NCBI RefSeq assembly: GCF_000427445.1
Contig: NZ_KE386496.1
Coordinates: 3,636,004-3,700,003 of the forward strand
DNA length: 64,000 nt
Source: Methylocapsa acidiphila B2
GTDB lineage: Bacteria; Pseudomonadota; Alphaproteobacteria; Rhizobiales; Beijerinckiaceae
Direction: 5' to 3'
The position numbers and the translations under genes were made by a program. Positions 30,429 to 40,382 of this stretch are shown piece by piece. The notes under the pieces were generated by a model. It searched no databases, had not been told where the DNA came from, and was given only the letters and a program-made list of their open reading frames with translations. Positions within the stretch are counted from its first letter, which is position 1. Every line of letters begins with the position of its first letter.

Positions 30429-30767
30429 TCAGGCCTTGGCCGGAGCCTTGTGCTCGACGCCCTTGCCGGTCAGATGGGCAGATAGCTCGCCGGACTGGAA
30501 CATTTCGCGGACGATGTCGCAGCCGCCGACGAATTCACCCTTGATGTAAAGCTGGGGAATGGTCGGCCAGCTCGAGAATTCCTTGATGCCCTGACGGATC
30601 TCGTCATTTTCAAGGACGTTCACATGCTCATAGGGAACGTCGAGATGGGCGAGGATTTGGACGAGCTGCCCGGAAAAGCCGCATTGCGGAAAGTTCGGGG
30701 TGCCTTTCATGAACAGAACGACGTCGTTCTTGTCGATGGTCGATTGAATAATATCCTTGATGGGCAT
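30429..30767 (-). CDS. grxD: monothiol glutaredoxin, CGFS type (Grx4/GrxD)
   Basis: The 112-residue protein has the CGFS active site ([11 protein letters not shown]) near residue 29. The glutathione-binding landmarks [19 protein letters not shown] follow. CGFS glutaredoxins hold a bridging [2Fe-2S] cluster with glutathione and pair with BolA proteins in iron-sulfur trafficking; a BolA gene lies immediately upstream. The Lys/Ala tail is not conserved. It is the last gene of the operon before the terminator at 30378-30398. Confidence 0.94.
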   Translation of the reverse strand: MPIKDIIQSTIDKNDVVLFMKGTPNFPQCGFSGQLVQILAHLDVPYEHVNVLENDEIRQGIKEFSSWPTIPQLYIKGEFVGGCDIVREMFQSGELSAHLTGKGVEHKAPAKA

Positions 30768-30848
30768 TGCCGGATCCTTTCAGATAAAGCTTCGCCTCGG
30801 CCGGGGCGATTGAAGCGGTGCGACTTTGTCAGCTTTCCGACAAAAGCC

Positions 30849-31082
30849 TTATTTTGGCGCGTAGGTGGTGAGCTGCAAAGCATGGAGGGCGCCACCCATA
30901 TTGCCGCCGAGCGCCTTGTAAACGATTTGATGCTGCTGCAGTTTGGTCTTGCCGGTGAACTCGGAGGAAATCACCACCGCCGCGTAATGGTCTTTGTCGC
31001 CGACGAGATCGGTGACCTGCACCTTGGCGTCCGGGATGCCTTCCTTGATCAGGCGCTCGATATCTGCTTGTTCCATCGCCAT
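30849..31082 (-). CDS. BolA family protein
   Basis: The start ATG at 31080-31082 gives 77 residues (MAMEQADIERLIKEGIPDAK); the methionine two codons later is also possible. The BolA fold is seen as a helix, then VQVTDLVGDKDHYAAVVIS, then the class II-type loop and KLQQHQIVYKALGG. The final HALQLTTY carries the conserved histidine used with a CGFS glutaredoxin to hold [2Fe-2S]. The glutaredoxin gene lies 81 bases downstream, supporting a functional pair. Confidence 0.93.
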   Translation of the reverse strand: MAMEQADIERLIKEGIPDAKVQVTDLVGDKDHYAAVVISSEFTGKTKLQQHQIVYKALGGNMGGALHALQLTTYAPK

Positions 31083-31155
31083 GAAATTCGTCCTCGTCCT
31101 TATGATGCGCCGCGACAGGGGCGGTCTCTCGCTGCGCGGCCGCCCACCGAAGCGC

Positions 31156-33375
31156 TCAGGGATCGCCGCCGGCCATATAATCGGGCAGCCAGTTTTCGTA
31201 CCCTTGCAATAGGTCAGCCAACAATATGGCGGTCTCATCCCCAAGGGTCAACGCGTCGCCGCCGGTCGACCCGATAATTTCACAGGGGACCCCGGCCTTT
31301 GTCGCTTCATTACGGATCGCTTCGGCTTTTTCTGGCGCAGCCGTGGCGAGATAGCGCGCCTGATCCTCGCCAAAGAGGAAATTCGGCGAGGGAATGGCCT
31401 TGGGCGTCTCGATTGTCGCGCCGATCCCGCCGGCTATCGCCATTTCGGCGAGGGCGACCGCGAGCCCTCCGTCCGAGATGTCATGCGCCGCTGTGAGCGC
31501 GCGATTATTGATGAGGCCCCGGACAAAGTCGCCGTTGCGCTTCTCGGCGGCGAGATCGACGGGCGGCGGCGCGCCTTCCTCGCGCCCGCAAATCTCGCGC
31601 AAATAAAGCGATTGGCCTAGCCAGCCCTCGGTCGTTCCGAACAAAAGGATCGCGTCGCCCGGCCGCTTGATCGAGAGCGTCGCGGTGCGGCTCACGTCCT
31701 CGAGGAGCCCGACGCCGCCAATCGCGGGCGTCGGCGGGATCGCGCGCCCGCTTGTTTCATTATAGAGCGAGACATTGCCGGAGACGATGGGGAAGTCGAG
31801 CGCGCGGCAGGCCTCGGCGATCCCATCGATGCAGCCGACGAACTGGCCCATGATCTCCGGCTTTTCCGGATTGCCGAAATTGAGATTATCCGTCGCCGCG
31901 CGGGGCAGGGCGCCGACGGCGGTGAGATTGCGCCAGGCTTCGGCGACCGCCTGCTTGCCGCCTTCATAGGGATCGGCCTCGCAATAGCGCTGCGTGACGT
32001 CGGTCGTGAGCGCCAAGCCCTTAGGGCCGTCGCCGATCCGGATCACGGCCGCGTCGCCCCCGGGTCCCTGCGCTGTATTGCCGAGGATCAGATGGTCGTA
32101 TTGCTCATAAATCCAGCGCTTGGAGCAGAGATCCGGCGTAGCGACGAGTCGCAGCAGAGCCTCGGCGTTCGAGACCGGCGCCGCAATGGCTCCAAGCGGC
32201 GGCTGCTTCTGAGAGACGATATGCGGGCGATCGTAAAGCGGCGCGGCGTCGCCGAGCTCTTTGATCGGCAGATCGGCTTTCACCTCGCCCCGATGCTTGA
32301 CCACGAAGCGTAGGTTCGCCGTCGTCTTGCCGATGATCTTGAAGTCGAGGCCCCATTTATGGAAAACGGCCTCGGCCTCCTGCGCCTTGCCGGGGTCGAG
32401 CACCATCAACATGCGCTCCTGGCTCTCCGAGAGCAGCATCTCATAGGCCGACATGCCGGGCTCCCGGCAGGGCACGGCGTCGAGATCGAGCTCGATCCCC
32501 AGATCGCCCTTGGCCCCCATCTCGACCGCCGAGGAGGTGAGGCCCGCCGCGCCCATGTCCTGAATGGCGATGACGGCCCCGGTGCGCATCAGCTCGAGGC
32601 AGGCTTCGAGCAGCAGTTTCTCGGTGAACGGGTCGCCGACCTGCACGGTCGGCCGTTTTTCCTCGGCGTCCGCCTCGAAAGAGGCCGAGGCCATGGTCGC
32701 GCCATGGATTCCGTCGCGGCCCGTTTTGGAGCCGAGATAGACGATCGGATTGCCGACGCCGGTCGCCTTGGCGTAGAAAATTTCGTCCGTCCTGGCGACG
32801 CCCACGGCCATGGCGTTGACGAGAATATTGCCGTCATAGCCTTTGTGAAAATTGGTCGCGCCGCCGACGGTCGGCACGCCGAAACTATTGCCATAGCCGC
32901 CGATGCCGGCGGTGACGCCGGCGACGAGATGGCGCGTGCGCGGATGGTCCGGCGCGCCGAAGCGCAGGAGGTTCAGGCAGGCGACCGGCCGCGCGCCCAT
33001 GGTGAAGACGTCGCGCAGAATGCCGCCGACCCCCGTCGCCGCGCCCTGATAGGGCTCGATATAGGAGGGGTGGTTGTGGCTTTCCATCTTGAAGATGCAG
33101 GCGACGCCGTCGCCAATGTCGATCACGCCGGCGTTCTCGCCCGGTCCTTGGATTACCCAGGGCGCCTTGATCGGCAGCCGGCGCAAATGCAGCCGCGACG
33201 ATTTATAGGAACAATGCTCGTTCCACATGGCCGAGAATATGCCGAGCTCGGTAAAGCTCGGCGTCCGGCCGATGAGGGCGAGAATGCGCTCATATTCGTC
33301 GGGCTTGAGGCCATGCGCGGCGGCAAGCTCGGTGGTGACGGCGGGGTCGGGGTTTAGGGGCAAGGGAAAGTCCAA
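31156..33375 (-). CDS. purL: phosphoribosylformylglycinamidine synthase II
   Basis: This is the ATP-dependent synthetase subunit that converts FGAR to FGAM in purine synthesis, working with PurS and PurQ. The 739 residues match the short (Bacillus/alphaproteobacterial) PurL. Landmarks are [35 protein letters not shown] and [13 protein letters not shown]. The start is a TTG at 33373-33375 with AGGC six bases before it; no ATG fits better. It follows purQ by 68 bases on the same strand. Confidence 0.96.
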   Translation of the reverse strand: MDFPLPLNPDPAVTTELAAAHGLKPDEYERILALIGRTPSFTELGIFSAMWNEHCSYKSSRLHLRRLPIKAPWVIQGPGENAGVIDIGDGVACIFKMESHNHPSYIEPYQGAATGVGGILRDVFTMGARPVACLNLLRFGAPDHPRTRHLVAGVTAGIGGYGNSFGVPTVGGATNFHKGYDGNILVNAMAVGVARTDEIFYAKATGVGNPIVYLGSKTGRDGIHGATMASASFEADAEEKRPTVQVGDPFTEKLLLEACLELMRTGAVIAIQDMGAAGLTSSAVEMGAKGDLGIELDLDAVPCREPGMSAYEMLLSESQERMLMVLDPGKAQEAEAVFHKWGLDFKIIGKTTANLRFVVKHRGEVKADLPIKELGDAAPLYDRPHIVSQKQPPLGAIAAPVSNAEALLRLVATPDLCSKRWIYEQYDHLILGNTAQGPGGDAAVIRIGDGPKGLALTTDVTQRYCEADPYEGGKQAVAEAWRNLTAVGALPRAATDNLNFGNPEKPEIMGQFVGCIDGIAEACRALDFPIVSGNVSLYNETSGRAIPPTPAIGGVGLLEDVSRTATLSIKRPGDAILLFGTTEGWLGQSLYLREICGREEGAPPPVDLAAEKRNGDFVRGLINNRALTAAHDISDGGLAVALAEMAIAGGIGATIETPKAIPSPNFLFGEDQARYLATAAPEKAEAIRNEATKAGVPCEIIGSTGGDALTLGDETAILLADLLQGYENWLPDYMAGGDP

Positions 33376-33443
33376 TTTTGGCCTGCGGCGTAATAGGCAC
33401 GCGGATCCTTCTCCCGCAAGCGGGGGAAGGGAAGGCGAGGCCT

Positions 33444-34130
33444 TCAGGCGCGCGCCGCCAAGCTCTCGAACATGCCGATTCCATCCGTCCCGCCGACCAG
33501 CGGATCGATCAGATTTTCTGGATGCGGCATGAGGCCGAGAACATTGAATCTTTCAGAATAAATCCCGGCGATGTCGTTCATCGATCCGTTCGGATTGCCG
33601 GTGCCTCCAATGGCGCCATTGGCGTCGCAATAGCGGAAGGCGACGAGACCCTCGCCCTCGAGCCGCGCGATCGTCTCGGCATCGCCGATATAATTGCCCT
33701 CGCCGTGGGCGATTGCGACCTTGATGACCTGGCCCGTCTCATAATGTGAGGCAAAAGGCGTATCCGCACGCGCGACGCTCAAATGCTGCATCCGGCAGAT
33801 GAAGCGCAAATTGGCGTTGCGCATCAGGACGCCCGGCAGAAGGCCGCTCTCGACGAGAATTTGAAAGCCGTTGCAAATGCCGAGCACGAGCCCCCCGCGC
33901 GCGGCATGGGCGCGGACCGCGTCCATTATGGGTTCGCGCGCGGCGATCGCGCCGCAGCGAAGATAATCGCCATAGGAAAAGCCGCCGGGCAGCACGACGA
34001 GATCGACGCCTTGCGGCAGCTCGCGCTCGCGATGCCAGACAATGGCGGCCTCGGCGCCAGCGGCCTTGAGGGCGCGCAAGGCGTCGCCCTCGCGATTGGA
34101 GCCGGGGAAAAGAAGTACGGCGGCCTTCAT
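33444..34130 (-). CDS. purQ: phosphoribosylformylglycinamidine synthase I (glutaminase)
   Basis: This class I glutamine amidotransferase supplies ammonia to PurL. The 228-residue protein starts [19 protein letters not shown]. The nucleophile cysteine is in [11 protein letters not shown] near residue 88. The catalytic His-Glu pair is near the end (PHPENLIDP). It is 12 bases downstream of purS. Confidence 0.96.
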   Translation of the reverse strand: MKAAVLLFPGSNREGDALRALKAAGAEAAIVWHRERELPQGVDLVVLPGGFSYGDYLRCGAIAAREPIMDAVRAHAARGGLVLGICNGFQILVESGLLPGVLMRNANLRFICRMQHLSVARADTPFASHYETGQVIKVAIAHGEGNYIGDAETIARLEGEGLVAFRYCDANGAIGGTGNPNGSMNDIAGIYSERFNVLGLMPHPENLIDPLVGGTDGIGMFESLAARA

Positions 34131-34142
34131 GCTTCGATCAAC

Positions 34143-34391
34143 TCATTGCGCCGCAAGGATCTCGACATGGAAATTCTCGACGACCTGGTTCGCCAGAAGC
34201 TTCTCGCAGGCCCGGCGGAGCAGAGCTTCGGCGGCGCCGCGATCGGCGGCCGCAAGCTCGATGTCGAAGATCTTGCCCTGGCGGACGCTCTCTATCCCCT
34301 CGACCTCGAGCGATTTCAGCGCGCCCTCGATCGCCTTGCCCTGCGGATCGAGAATTCCATTCTTGAGCGTGACGGTGACGCGGGCTTTCAT
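34143..34391 (-). CDS. purS: phosphoribosylformylglycinamidine synthase subunit PurS
   Basis: The ATG at 34389-34391 gives 82 residues (MKARVTVTLKNGILDPQGKA), the usual length. KSLEVEGIESVRQGKIFDIEL is diagnostic. PurS bridges PurL and PurQ in the FGAM synthase complex. A strong intrinsic terminator lies 50 bases upstream, between purC and this gene, so purS must be reached by read-through or its own promoter. Confidence 0.95.
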   Translation of the reverse strand: MKARVTVTLKNGILDPQGKAIEGALKSLEVEGIESVRQGKIFDIELAAADRGAAEALLRRACEKLLANQVVENFHVEILAAQ

Positions 34392-34441
34392 CTCGGATCG
34401 ATCCAGCTTTTCATCTTCGCTCGAGAGCGCTCGGGATTTGC

Positions 34442-34468
34442 AAATAAAAACGGAGGCCGAAGCCTCCG
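34442..34468 (-). terminator. intrinsic terminator between purC and purS
   Basis: On the minus strand CGGAGGC pairs with GCCTCCG around a TTCG tetraloop (34451-34468). A TTTTTATTT tract follows directly (34450-34442). It is a textbook rho-independent terminator inside what would otherwise be one pur operon: 67 bases after purC stops and 50 before the purS ATG. Confidence 0.85.
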
Positions 34469-34535
34469 CATAGTTCGATTTGCGTCTGATCGCAAATCCC
34501 ACCCCAGTTCGGCCGGAGCGGGCCGATCGGCGCTT

Positions 34536-35300
34536 TTACTGAACCAGTTTAGGGCCGGCCGCGCGGGGCGCCTCGCCCTCTTGCAGGATGCCGAGGCGAC
34601 GCGCGACTTCCGTGTAGGCCTCGACAAGCCCGCCGAGATCGCGGCGGAAACGGTCCTTGTCGAGCTTGTCGTTGGACTTGATGTCCCACAGCCGGCAGGA
34701 ATCGGGGGAGATCTCGTCGGCGACGGCGATGCGCATCATGTCGCCTTCCCACAAGCGGCCGCATTCCATCTTGAAGTCGACGAGGCGAATGCCGACGCCG
34801 AGGAAGAGGCCGGACAGGAAATCGTTGACGCGAATGGCGAGGGCCATGATGTCGTCGATCTCTTGCGGGCTCGCCCAGCCGAAGGCCGTGATATGCTCTT
34901 CCGACACCATGGGGTCGTTGAGCTCGTCGTTCTTATAGTAGAATTCGATGATGGAGCGGGGGAGCTGCGTGCCCTCCTCGATGCCGAGCCGGGTCGAGAG
35001 CGAGCCAGCGGCGACATTGCGCACGACGACTTCGAGCGGCACGATCTCGACTTCGCGAATCAATTGCTCGCGCATGTTGAGGCGGCGGATGAAATGGGTG
35101 GGGACGCCGATATCGTTGAGATTTTGGAAGATGAACTCGGAGATACGGTTATTGAGCACCCCTTTGCCGTCGATCACCTCGTGCTTCTTGGCGTTGAAAG
35201 CGGTTGCGTCGTCCTTGAAGTGCTGGATGAGCGTGCCCGGCTCCGGTCCTTCATAAAGGACCTTGGCCTTGCCCTCATAAATGCGACGGCGGCGATTCAT
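34536..35300 (-). CDS. purC: phosphoribosylaminoimidazole-succinocarboxamide synthase
   Basis: This enzyme makes SAICAR from CAIR, aspartate and ATP. I start at ATG 35298-35300 ([22 protein letters not shown]), the usual N-terminus in this group, giving 254 residues. An in-frame ATG at 35330 is possible. [18 protein letters not shown] and [15 protein letters not shown] are the two family signatures. It is divergent from the zeta-like gene at 35727. Confidence 0.95.
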   Translation of the reverse strand: MNRRRRIYEGKAKVLYEGPEPGTLIQHFKDDATAFNAKKHEVIDGKGVLNNRISEFIFQNLNDIGVPTHFIRRLNMREQLIREVEIVPLEVVVRNVAAGSLSTRLGIEEGTQLPRSIIEFYYKNDELNDPMVSEEHITAFGWASPQEIDDIMALAIRVNDFLSGLFLGVGIRLVDFKMECGRLWEGDMMRIAVADEISPDSCRLWDIKSNDKLDKDRFRRDLGGLVEAYTEVARRLGILQEGEAPRAAGPKLVQ

Positions 35301-35726
35301 TGGGATTAACCGTGGCTTGAGATGATCCATGGGCGGCCGTGGCTCCTGTGAACGTCCTAGGCGCCGAGTCCAAACCTGCAACGGCGCTGCGGAGTCCGGA
35401 CGGGCGGGCGTAGGCTACGCATCGAGCGTCGCCGAAAACTCGGCCGAGGTCCTAGCTCTTTCCAGCCTTGGAAACAAGCTGACCGGTCGACCCTATCCGA
35501 AAGCGGACGATCGCACAATGCTGGGCCAAACGCTTGAGAAATATCTAATATTGATTCTCCCAATTCGTTGCCAGCCTCGACTTTCTAGCAGAGTTCAGCA
35601 ACCGAATACAGAAGGAAATCGAGCTTCGACCTTGCCGCGCGACGCATGGCTTTTTCGCGAAACTTCGCTAAAATAGGCCTCATCCCGCGAAGGCGGATTT
35701 CTTGACACTTCCAAATGGGGAGCCTC
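35301..35726. other. divergent promoter region, purC / zeta-like gene
   Basis: These 426 bases hold no convincing gene. The segment 35540-35600 (AAATATCTAATATTGATT) is notably AT-rich and may contain promoter elements. GGGGAG at 35717-35722 is the ribosome binding site of the plus-strand gene. I see no PurR-type palindrome. Confidence 0.4.
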
Positions 35727-36086
35727 ATGACGACTTTCGACCAGCGTGAACAGGCCTTCGAAGCCAAGCTTGCGCATGACGAGGAGCTGCGATTCAAAGC
35801 CAATGTTCGGCGCAATAAATGGCTCGGGCTCTGGGCCGCGGAGAAGCTCGGCAAGACCGGCGCAGACGCGGAAGATTACGCGACCTCGCTGATCGCCGCC
35901 GATCTCGAGGAAAATCACGCCGACGAGATTTTCAAGACCATTCGCGCCGATTTCGACAAGGCCGGCGTGGAGCAGTCCGACCATCAGATCCATCGCAAGG
36001 CCGATGAACTGTTCCAGGCGGCCGTCGAGGAGATCAAGACCGTCGCGGCGGAAGCCAAGGCGCAGGGCTTCGGTCACGGTCACTAA
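35727..36086 (+). CDS. DUF1476 / ATPase inhibitor zeta-subunit family
   Basis: ATG 35727 (MTTFDQREQAFEAKLAHDEE) follows GGGGAG and gives 119 residues. The family includes the Paracoccus F1-ATPase inhibitor zeta. The N-terminal stretch FDQREQAFEAKLAHDEELRFK is the inhibitory segment; the rest is a four-helix body (RRNKWLGLWAAEKLG). The final HGH tail is unusual. It would block ATP hydrolysis by the ATP synthase in energy stress. Its place opposite purC is conserved in Hyphomicrobiales. Confidence 0.9.
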   Translation: MTTFDQREQAFEAKLAHDEELRFKANVRRNKWLGLWAAEKLGKTGADAEDYATSLIAADLEENHADEIFKTIRADFDKAGVEQSDHQIHRKADELFQAAVEEIKTVAAEAKAQGFGHGH

Positions 36087-36215
36087 ACAACGCGGCTTCT
36101 GTTCGAGGCGCGCGTCTGGACAAGGCGGGAAAGGCCATGGCCGGACGACCTTTTCTCTGACGCCGATCCCTGTGGAATTGATAAAGTCTTAAGGGCGCGG
36201 CGCGATCCTCTCCCC

Positions 36216-37205
36216 ATGGCCGCCGCCCCTCTCCCCAGCGCTGACTCCGCAGCCCCCGCGTCGCTCGTCTTCTCGCCCGCCGATCCCGAGCTAGCGAAAG
36301 CGGCTCAGCATTGGCTTGGGCATTTGATCGGCGAGCGCCGCGTCTCCGCTCATACGATCGACTCCTATTCGCGCGATCTGCGCCAATTCCTGGCCTTCGC
36401 GGCAGTGCATTTCGGCGCCGCTCCGGGCCTCGCCACATTCGGCGCGCTTGCGCCGGGGGATGTGCGCGCCTTCATGGCCAAACGGCGGGGCGAGGGCGCG
36501 GGCAGCCGCTCGCTTCTTCGCCAACTCGCAGGCTTGCGCTCCTTCGCGCGCTATCTCGAACGCAATGGCGAGACCGCCACAAGCGCCTTCGCGCTCGCGC
36601 GGGCGCCCAAGATCCAACGTCGTCTCCCGAAGCCGCTGCCCGCAGGCGCGGCGCGCGAGGCGATGCGCCCCGAAGCCCGCGCCGGCGAGGACAAGCCGGC
36701 CTGGATTCTCGCCCGCGACGCCGCCGTTCTCGCGCTTTTATATGGCGCCGGCCTGCGCATTTCCGAGGCGCTCGGCATAAAGCGCGCGGAGGCTCCGATC
36801 GGCGAAATCGACGCGCTGACGGTTCTCGGCAAAGGGCGCAAGGCGCGCAGCGTTCCGGTCATTGCACCGGTGCGCCGCGCCATCGAGGCCTATCTAACGC
36901 TCTGCCCATATGTCCTGCCGCCGGACAAGCCGATGTTCGTCGGCGCCAAAGGCGGCCCGCTTTCGCCACGTATCGTGCAACTCGCTATGGCGGGCCTGCG
37001 CGGCGCGCTCGGCCTGCCTGAGACCGCGACGCCGCACGCCCTGCGCCATTCCTTCGCTACCCATTTGCTCGAGCGCGGCGGCGATCTCCGCGCGATCCAG
37101 GAGCTATTGGGCCACGCGTCGCTCTCGACGACGCAAATTTACACGGCGGTGGATAGCGCCCGTCTCCTCGCAGCCTATCGCGACGCGCATCCGCGGGCCA
37201 AGTAA
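36216..37205 (+). CDS. xerC: tyrosine recombinase, XerC type
   Basis: The 329-residue protein has a SAM-like core-binding domain (about 25-125, [20 protein letters not shown]) and a catalytic domain. Catalytic residues are visible: R in [12 protein letters not shown] in [11 protein letters not shown]-x-x-R in [14 protein letters not shown] in [12 protein letters not shown] and the Y of that motif. XerC with XerD resolves chromosome dimers at dif. No integrase-type neighbours, att repeats or cargo are present, so it is the housekeeping enzyme, not a mobile element. The start is the first ATG; no strong ribosome binding site is visible. Confidence 0.87.
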   Translation: MAAAPLPSADSAAPASLVFSPADPELAKAAQHWLGHLIGERRVSAHTIDSYSRDLRQFLAFAAVHFGAAPGLATFGALAPGDVRAFMAKRRGEGAGSRSLLRQLAGLRSFARYLERNGETATSAFALARAPKIQRRLPKPLPAGAAREAMRPEARAGEDKPAWILARDAAVLALLYGAGLRISEALGIKRAEAPIGEIDALTVLGKGRKARSVPVIAPVRRAIEAYLTLCPYVLPPDKPMFVGAKGGPLSPRIVQLAMAGLRGALGLPETATPHALRHSFATHLLERGGDLRAIQELLGHASLSTTQIYTAVDSARLLAAYRDAHPRAK

Positions 37206-37307
37206 AGTTTCGTCCATGCGCGGGTTTTCGATTTTGAGCCAGGTTTCGCGGCGTGCCGCTCGACCTAAAAGTTTGACTCCAGGGACGCGCAACTTGGCCC
37301 ACAAACC

Positions 37308-39089
37308 CTAATCGACTCCGAGAATAGAAACTTTGGCGGTGGTGATTTCCGTTGGCCAAAGGATTTCGGTCAGACCCGTGGAGACGGCGACCCGTTGGGA
37401 TTGGCCAGCCAAATAGGTAATGACGCCGCCGCCGACGGCGCCGCCGATTTTCTTGCCCCATAATTTATGCCCGTCAAAGGCGTCGAGCGCATAAAAATTG
37501 CCGCCCATGTCGCCGAAAAACACGACGCCGCCAGCGGTTGGGGTCATGCCGCTCTGAATCGGATAATTCGTCCTCGCCCGCCATCGCCATTGGCCGCTAT
37601 CGGCGTCAACCGCATAGACCCAGCCGGCCCAGTCGCCGAATGGATCTTGCTTGCCCCAGACATTAAAGGGATTTAGCGACGCCTCGCCGGACCAGGGCTG
37701 TCCTGCCTTGGCGGCTTGCATTTGCTCCTTCGTTTGCAAGGTCACTGTCGTGCACCATTGCACCTCCCCGATCATCACGAGATTGGTCTGCGGATCATAA
37801 GCCGGCCCGTTCCACTCGGCGCCGCCGATCGAGCCGGGGCAAAAATGAACCGGCTGGCCGGCTGAAAATTCGACGTCGGCATTCTCGACCTTGGTCATGG
37901 GCTCACGATACAGCATCGCCTGAGTCGAGAGGTCGAAACCATAAAGATGGCCGTCTTTCGGAGCGACGACCATCAGGTTCTTGCCCGCCGCAGTCTTTAT
38001 CAGTGCCGGCGCGCCGGAGACGTCCCAATCGTGCCAATCCTTCGGCACGAGCTTGTAATGGGTCCGGTAATTTCCCGTCTTGGCGTCGAGCACGACAACC
38101 GAGCCGGTGTAAAGATTGCCGCCCTTGCGCATGTCGGCGCCGAAGTCGGGACCTGGGTTGCCGCCGGGCACATAAAGCAGGCCGCTTTCTGGATCGAGCG
38201 TGTAGGAGGTCCATGTGCCGCCGCCGCTGATTGGCGATCCGGGCGGCCTTTCCCAGGTGGAATTGTCGAGCGTCGATTTGCCCTGCGGCCCGCGCTCGAC
38301 GTCGCCGGGAGCTTTCGGGACGAGATAAAGCTCCCAGACGATCTTTCCGGTCTTCGCGTCGAGCGCATACATGCGGCCCTTGACGCCCTTTATGTCCCCG
38401 CCGGCGTTGCCGATGAAGACAAGTCCGTTCCATGCGATCGGCGCCGCAGGCGCGCTTTCGCCTTTCTTGGGGTCGGCGATGGATGTTGCCCAAAGCCGTT
38501 CGCCGGTCTTGAAATCATAGGCGAGAACGCGCCCGTCCTGCGCGCCGCGGAAAAGCGCGCCGTCGAGATAGGCGGCGCCGCGAGACACGCCTTGCGGGGT
38601 CGCCGGCTGATAGTCCTCGTGGACTCGCCAGTTCAGGGTGCAATCATTTGGATTGATGGAGAAAATATCAAATTCGGTCGTGAAGATCAGAGAGTCGCCG
38701 ATCTTCAGCAACCCGCTCGTAAATCCCGTATATTGCCCTGTGTCATAGGTGCAGAGAACCTTCAGATTTGCGGCATTGGCCGCCGTGATCTGATCGAGCG
38801 TAGAAAAGCGATTCGAGGTCAGAGTCTTATTGTAGCTCGGCCAATCCTTGTCTCCCGCGTCGGCCCCATTGGCCGGTGAAGGCGAGTTGCGTCGAGCGGG
38901 CGTCGATTGCCTGGAACTCGCCGCGACTTCGGTGGCGATGGTTCCTGCGGGGGCGCCCACATAGCGGATATAATTAACGCCCATCGATATGACTTGAACG
39001 GCTTGGTTCCAGTCCGCATAAATGACCATCGCGAGGACGGCGCCGAGGACGAGCACGCCGCCCGCGATAAATTTTTTCCATTCGCCCAT
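37308..39089 (-). CDS. membrane-anchored PQQ-type beta-propeller dehydrogenase-like protein
   Basis: I start at ATG 39087-39089 (MGEWKKFIAGGVLVLG); the 593-residue protein has one membrane helix (about 10-30). The periplasmic domain is an eight-bladed quinoprotein propeller with tryptophan-docking repeats (WPSYNKTLTSNRFSTLDQI at the start, AGWVYAVDADSGQWRW near the end). GNPGPDFGADMRKGGNLYTGSVVVLDAKTG and KDWHDWDVSGAPAL match the calcium/PQQ and catalytic-aspartate region of alcohol dehydrogenases. It lacks a CXXCH haem domain and the vicinal-cysteine ring seen in methanol dehydrogenase. It could pass electrons to a separate cytochrome or quinone; the substrate is unknown. Confidence 0.8.
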   Translation of the reverse strand: MGEWKKFIAGGVLVLGAVLAMVIYADWNQAVQVISMGVNYIRYVGAPAGTIATEVAASSRQSTPARRNSPSPANGADAGDKDWPSYNKTLTSNRFSTLDQITAANAANLKVLCTYDTGQYTGFTSGLLKIGDSLIFTTEFDIFSINPNDCTLNWRVHEDYQPATPQGVSRGAAYLDGALFRGAQDGRVLAYDFKTGERLWATSIADPKKGESAPAAPIAWNGLVFIGNAGGDIKGVKGRMYALDAKTGKIVWELYLVPKAPGDVERGPQGKSTLDNSTWERPPGSPISGGGTWTSYTLDPESGLLYVPGGNPGPDFGADMRKGGNLYTGSVVVLDAKTGNYRTHYKLVPKDWHDWDVSGAPALIKTAAGKNLMVVAPKDGHLYGFDLSTQAMLYREPMTKVENADVEFSAGQPVHFCPGSIGGAEWNGPAYDPQTNLVMIGEVQWCTTVTLQTKEQMQAAKAGQPWSGEASLNPFNVWGKQDPFGDWAGWVYAVDADSGQWRWRARTNYPIQSGMTPTAGGVVFFGDMGGNFYALDAFDGHKLWGKKIGGAVGGGVITYLAGQSQRVAVSTGLTEILWPTEITTAKVSILGVD

Positions 39090-39384
39090 GTCGACACCAT
39101 CGCGTTCATGAGAGGGGCGAGGCCGCCGCCCTAACGACTTTGCAAGTTCAGCATGAATCGACGCTGGTTGCGCGAACATAATTCATCGCGGGCGAATGGC
39201 TGCCTGCGTTTCCATGGGAGCAAGGGAGAGTGTATTAGGGAAATCAAATGGTTCAGCGCCGCCACGCGGTTCGACGAGAGAACGGGAAATCTTGTGGGTG
39301 GCGCGAAGCTGGTTTCGCGCGGTAGGTGTATGCGTCTTGATGAGTCAACCGACCAAAGGGCCGCGATGCGACTTTCATAAGAAA
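39090..39384. other. non-coding region between PQQ gene and HdeA-like operon
   Basis: About 295 bases lie here without a supportable gene. Short frames exist on both strands, but none has a ribosome binding site or recognisable product. The PQQ gene promoter should lie at its left end. Confidence 0.4.
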
Positions 39385-39410
39385 GAAGCCCGGCCTTCCG
39401 GGCGGGCTTC
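39385..39410 (-). terminator. intrinsic terminator of the HdeA-like operon
   Basis: Arms GAAGCCCG (39385-39392) and CGGGCTTC (39403-39410) enclose a 10-base loop. On the minus strand TTTCTTATG follows. The hairpin starts 6 bases after the stop of the second HdeA-like gene. Confidence 0.78.
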
Positions 39411-39415
39411 TGCTA

Positions 39416-39709
39416 TTATCGCGCGTTCTTCTGGATCGCATCCATGAAAGACGATTTCGGCAATTTCTTGCAGTAGCGGAGAATCTTTTCCGTGTTCCGC
39501 TTCACGTAACGGGAATCGATAACCGTGAGGTTGCGCTTCGCCATGAAATAGCCGCGCATCCACTCGGTGACGAAGTCTTGCGTGTCGTGGTCGTATCCCG
39601 CGAAGTCCTTGCAGGTGATCTCCGACATTTCGATCGTGACTTGCGCCGTCGCTGGCGCGACCGCGAAAAGGGTGGCGAGAGCGCCGGCAAAAAATAAATT
39701 GCGTTTCAT
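39416..39709 (-). CDS. HdeA/HdeB-like periplasmic protein
   Basis: ATG 39707-39709 gives 97 residues (MKRNLFFAGALATLF) with a Sec signal ending at ATA-QV. The mature part has the HdeA/B pattern: ITCKDFAGYD (first Cys), an acidic/aromatic helix, and the second Cys in KILRYCKK, forming one disulfide. HdeA-type proteins act as acid-activated chaperones or envelope-stress factors. The gene follows its paralogue by 21 bases. Confidence 0.82.
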   Translation of the reverse strand: MKRNLFFAGALATLFAVAPATAQVTIEMSEITCKDFAGYDHDTQDFVTEWMRGYFMAKRNLTVIDSRYVKRNTEKILRYCKKLPKSSFMDAIQKNAR

Positions 39710-39730
39710 GTCCGTCCCCAATCGTCTTTC

Positions 39731-40027
39731 TTATTTCTTCTCATAGGCGCGCTGCAGCCCGGCCATGAGCGATTCCGACTTGTTGGACTTGCACCAATCC
39801 ATCACGCTCACGACGTTCTTCTCGAACAGGCCCACGTCAACGAAAGTGCGGTTGTTCTTCTGGGCGAACCAGCCGCTGAAGAAGGCGGCGAAGTCGCTTT
39901 GATCGTCGGCGGGCATCGCAAGCACCTCGCCGCAGGTGATCTTCGACATGTCGATTTTGACTTGCGCGTTGGATTGAGCGGGCGCGAACGCCCCTGCCAA
40001 AACCAACGCAAGCACCAGATATTTCAT
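39731..40027 (-). CDS. HdeA/HdeB-like periplasmic protein, first copy
   Basis: GGAAAGG before ATG 40025-40027 selects MKYLVLALVLAGAF (98 residues). The Sec signal ends at SNA-QVKID. The mature domain has ITCGEVLAMPADDQSDFAAFFSGWF with the first cysteine and VVSVMDWCKSNK with the second. It shares the layout of the next gene but only moderate identity, so the duplication is old. An AraC-type regulator is divergent from it. Confidence 0.82.
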   Translation of the reverse strand: MKYLVLALVLAGAFAPAQSNAQVKIDMSKITCGEVLAMPADDQSDFAAFFSGWFAQKNNRTFVDVGLFEKNVVSVMDWCKSNKSESLMAGLQRAYEKK

Positions 40028-40382
40028 CAGCCTTTCCTCCGTGAATCCCATCGAGCCAAGTGTGGGAATAGGGCGCCGCCAATCTCACCGGGCGACCGCA
40101 ACGCGACAATTCCATATCGCGCCGCCGCGTCGTCTCGGCTTGGCCTTCTTCGCCGACGTCCGTTCGATGGCCAGGTCTCGTTTTGCAAATTGCTCGAACG
40201 GGCGCTTGATCTCTTTAGCTTGCAACGAAGTTGAAGTATTGCCATTTCGCGCCATTTCGACCAACCTCGCAGTTGGGCAAAAAGCCGGCAATAGGGCTGC
40301 ATCGACTTTTGCTCTCACATCATCCCAGTGCATTTGCGCCCAGAGTTTCGAACGTTCACGTGATGCGTCAGTAGGTTTTCAA
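40028..40382. other. divergent region, HdeA-like operon / AraC regulator
   Basis: These 355 bases form the shared promoter region. A plus-strand frame is open from 40041 into the regulator, but the extra residues look non-coding. I see no clear direct repeat of AraC type. Confidence 0.4.

Noticed and set aside
36216-37205. Phage or integrative-element integrase
   Set aside because: The protein has the XerC size and motifs, housekeeping genes lie on both sides, and there are no tRNA, att repeats or cargo genes.
37308-39089. Methanol dehydrogenase (mxaF or xoxF)
   Set aside because: Propeller and PQQ motifs are present, but the vicinal cysteines, the cleavable signal and the mxaJ/G or xoxJ/G neighbours are absent.
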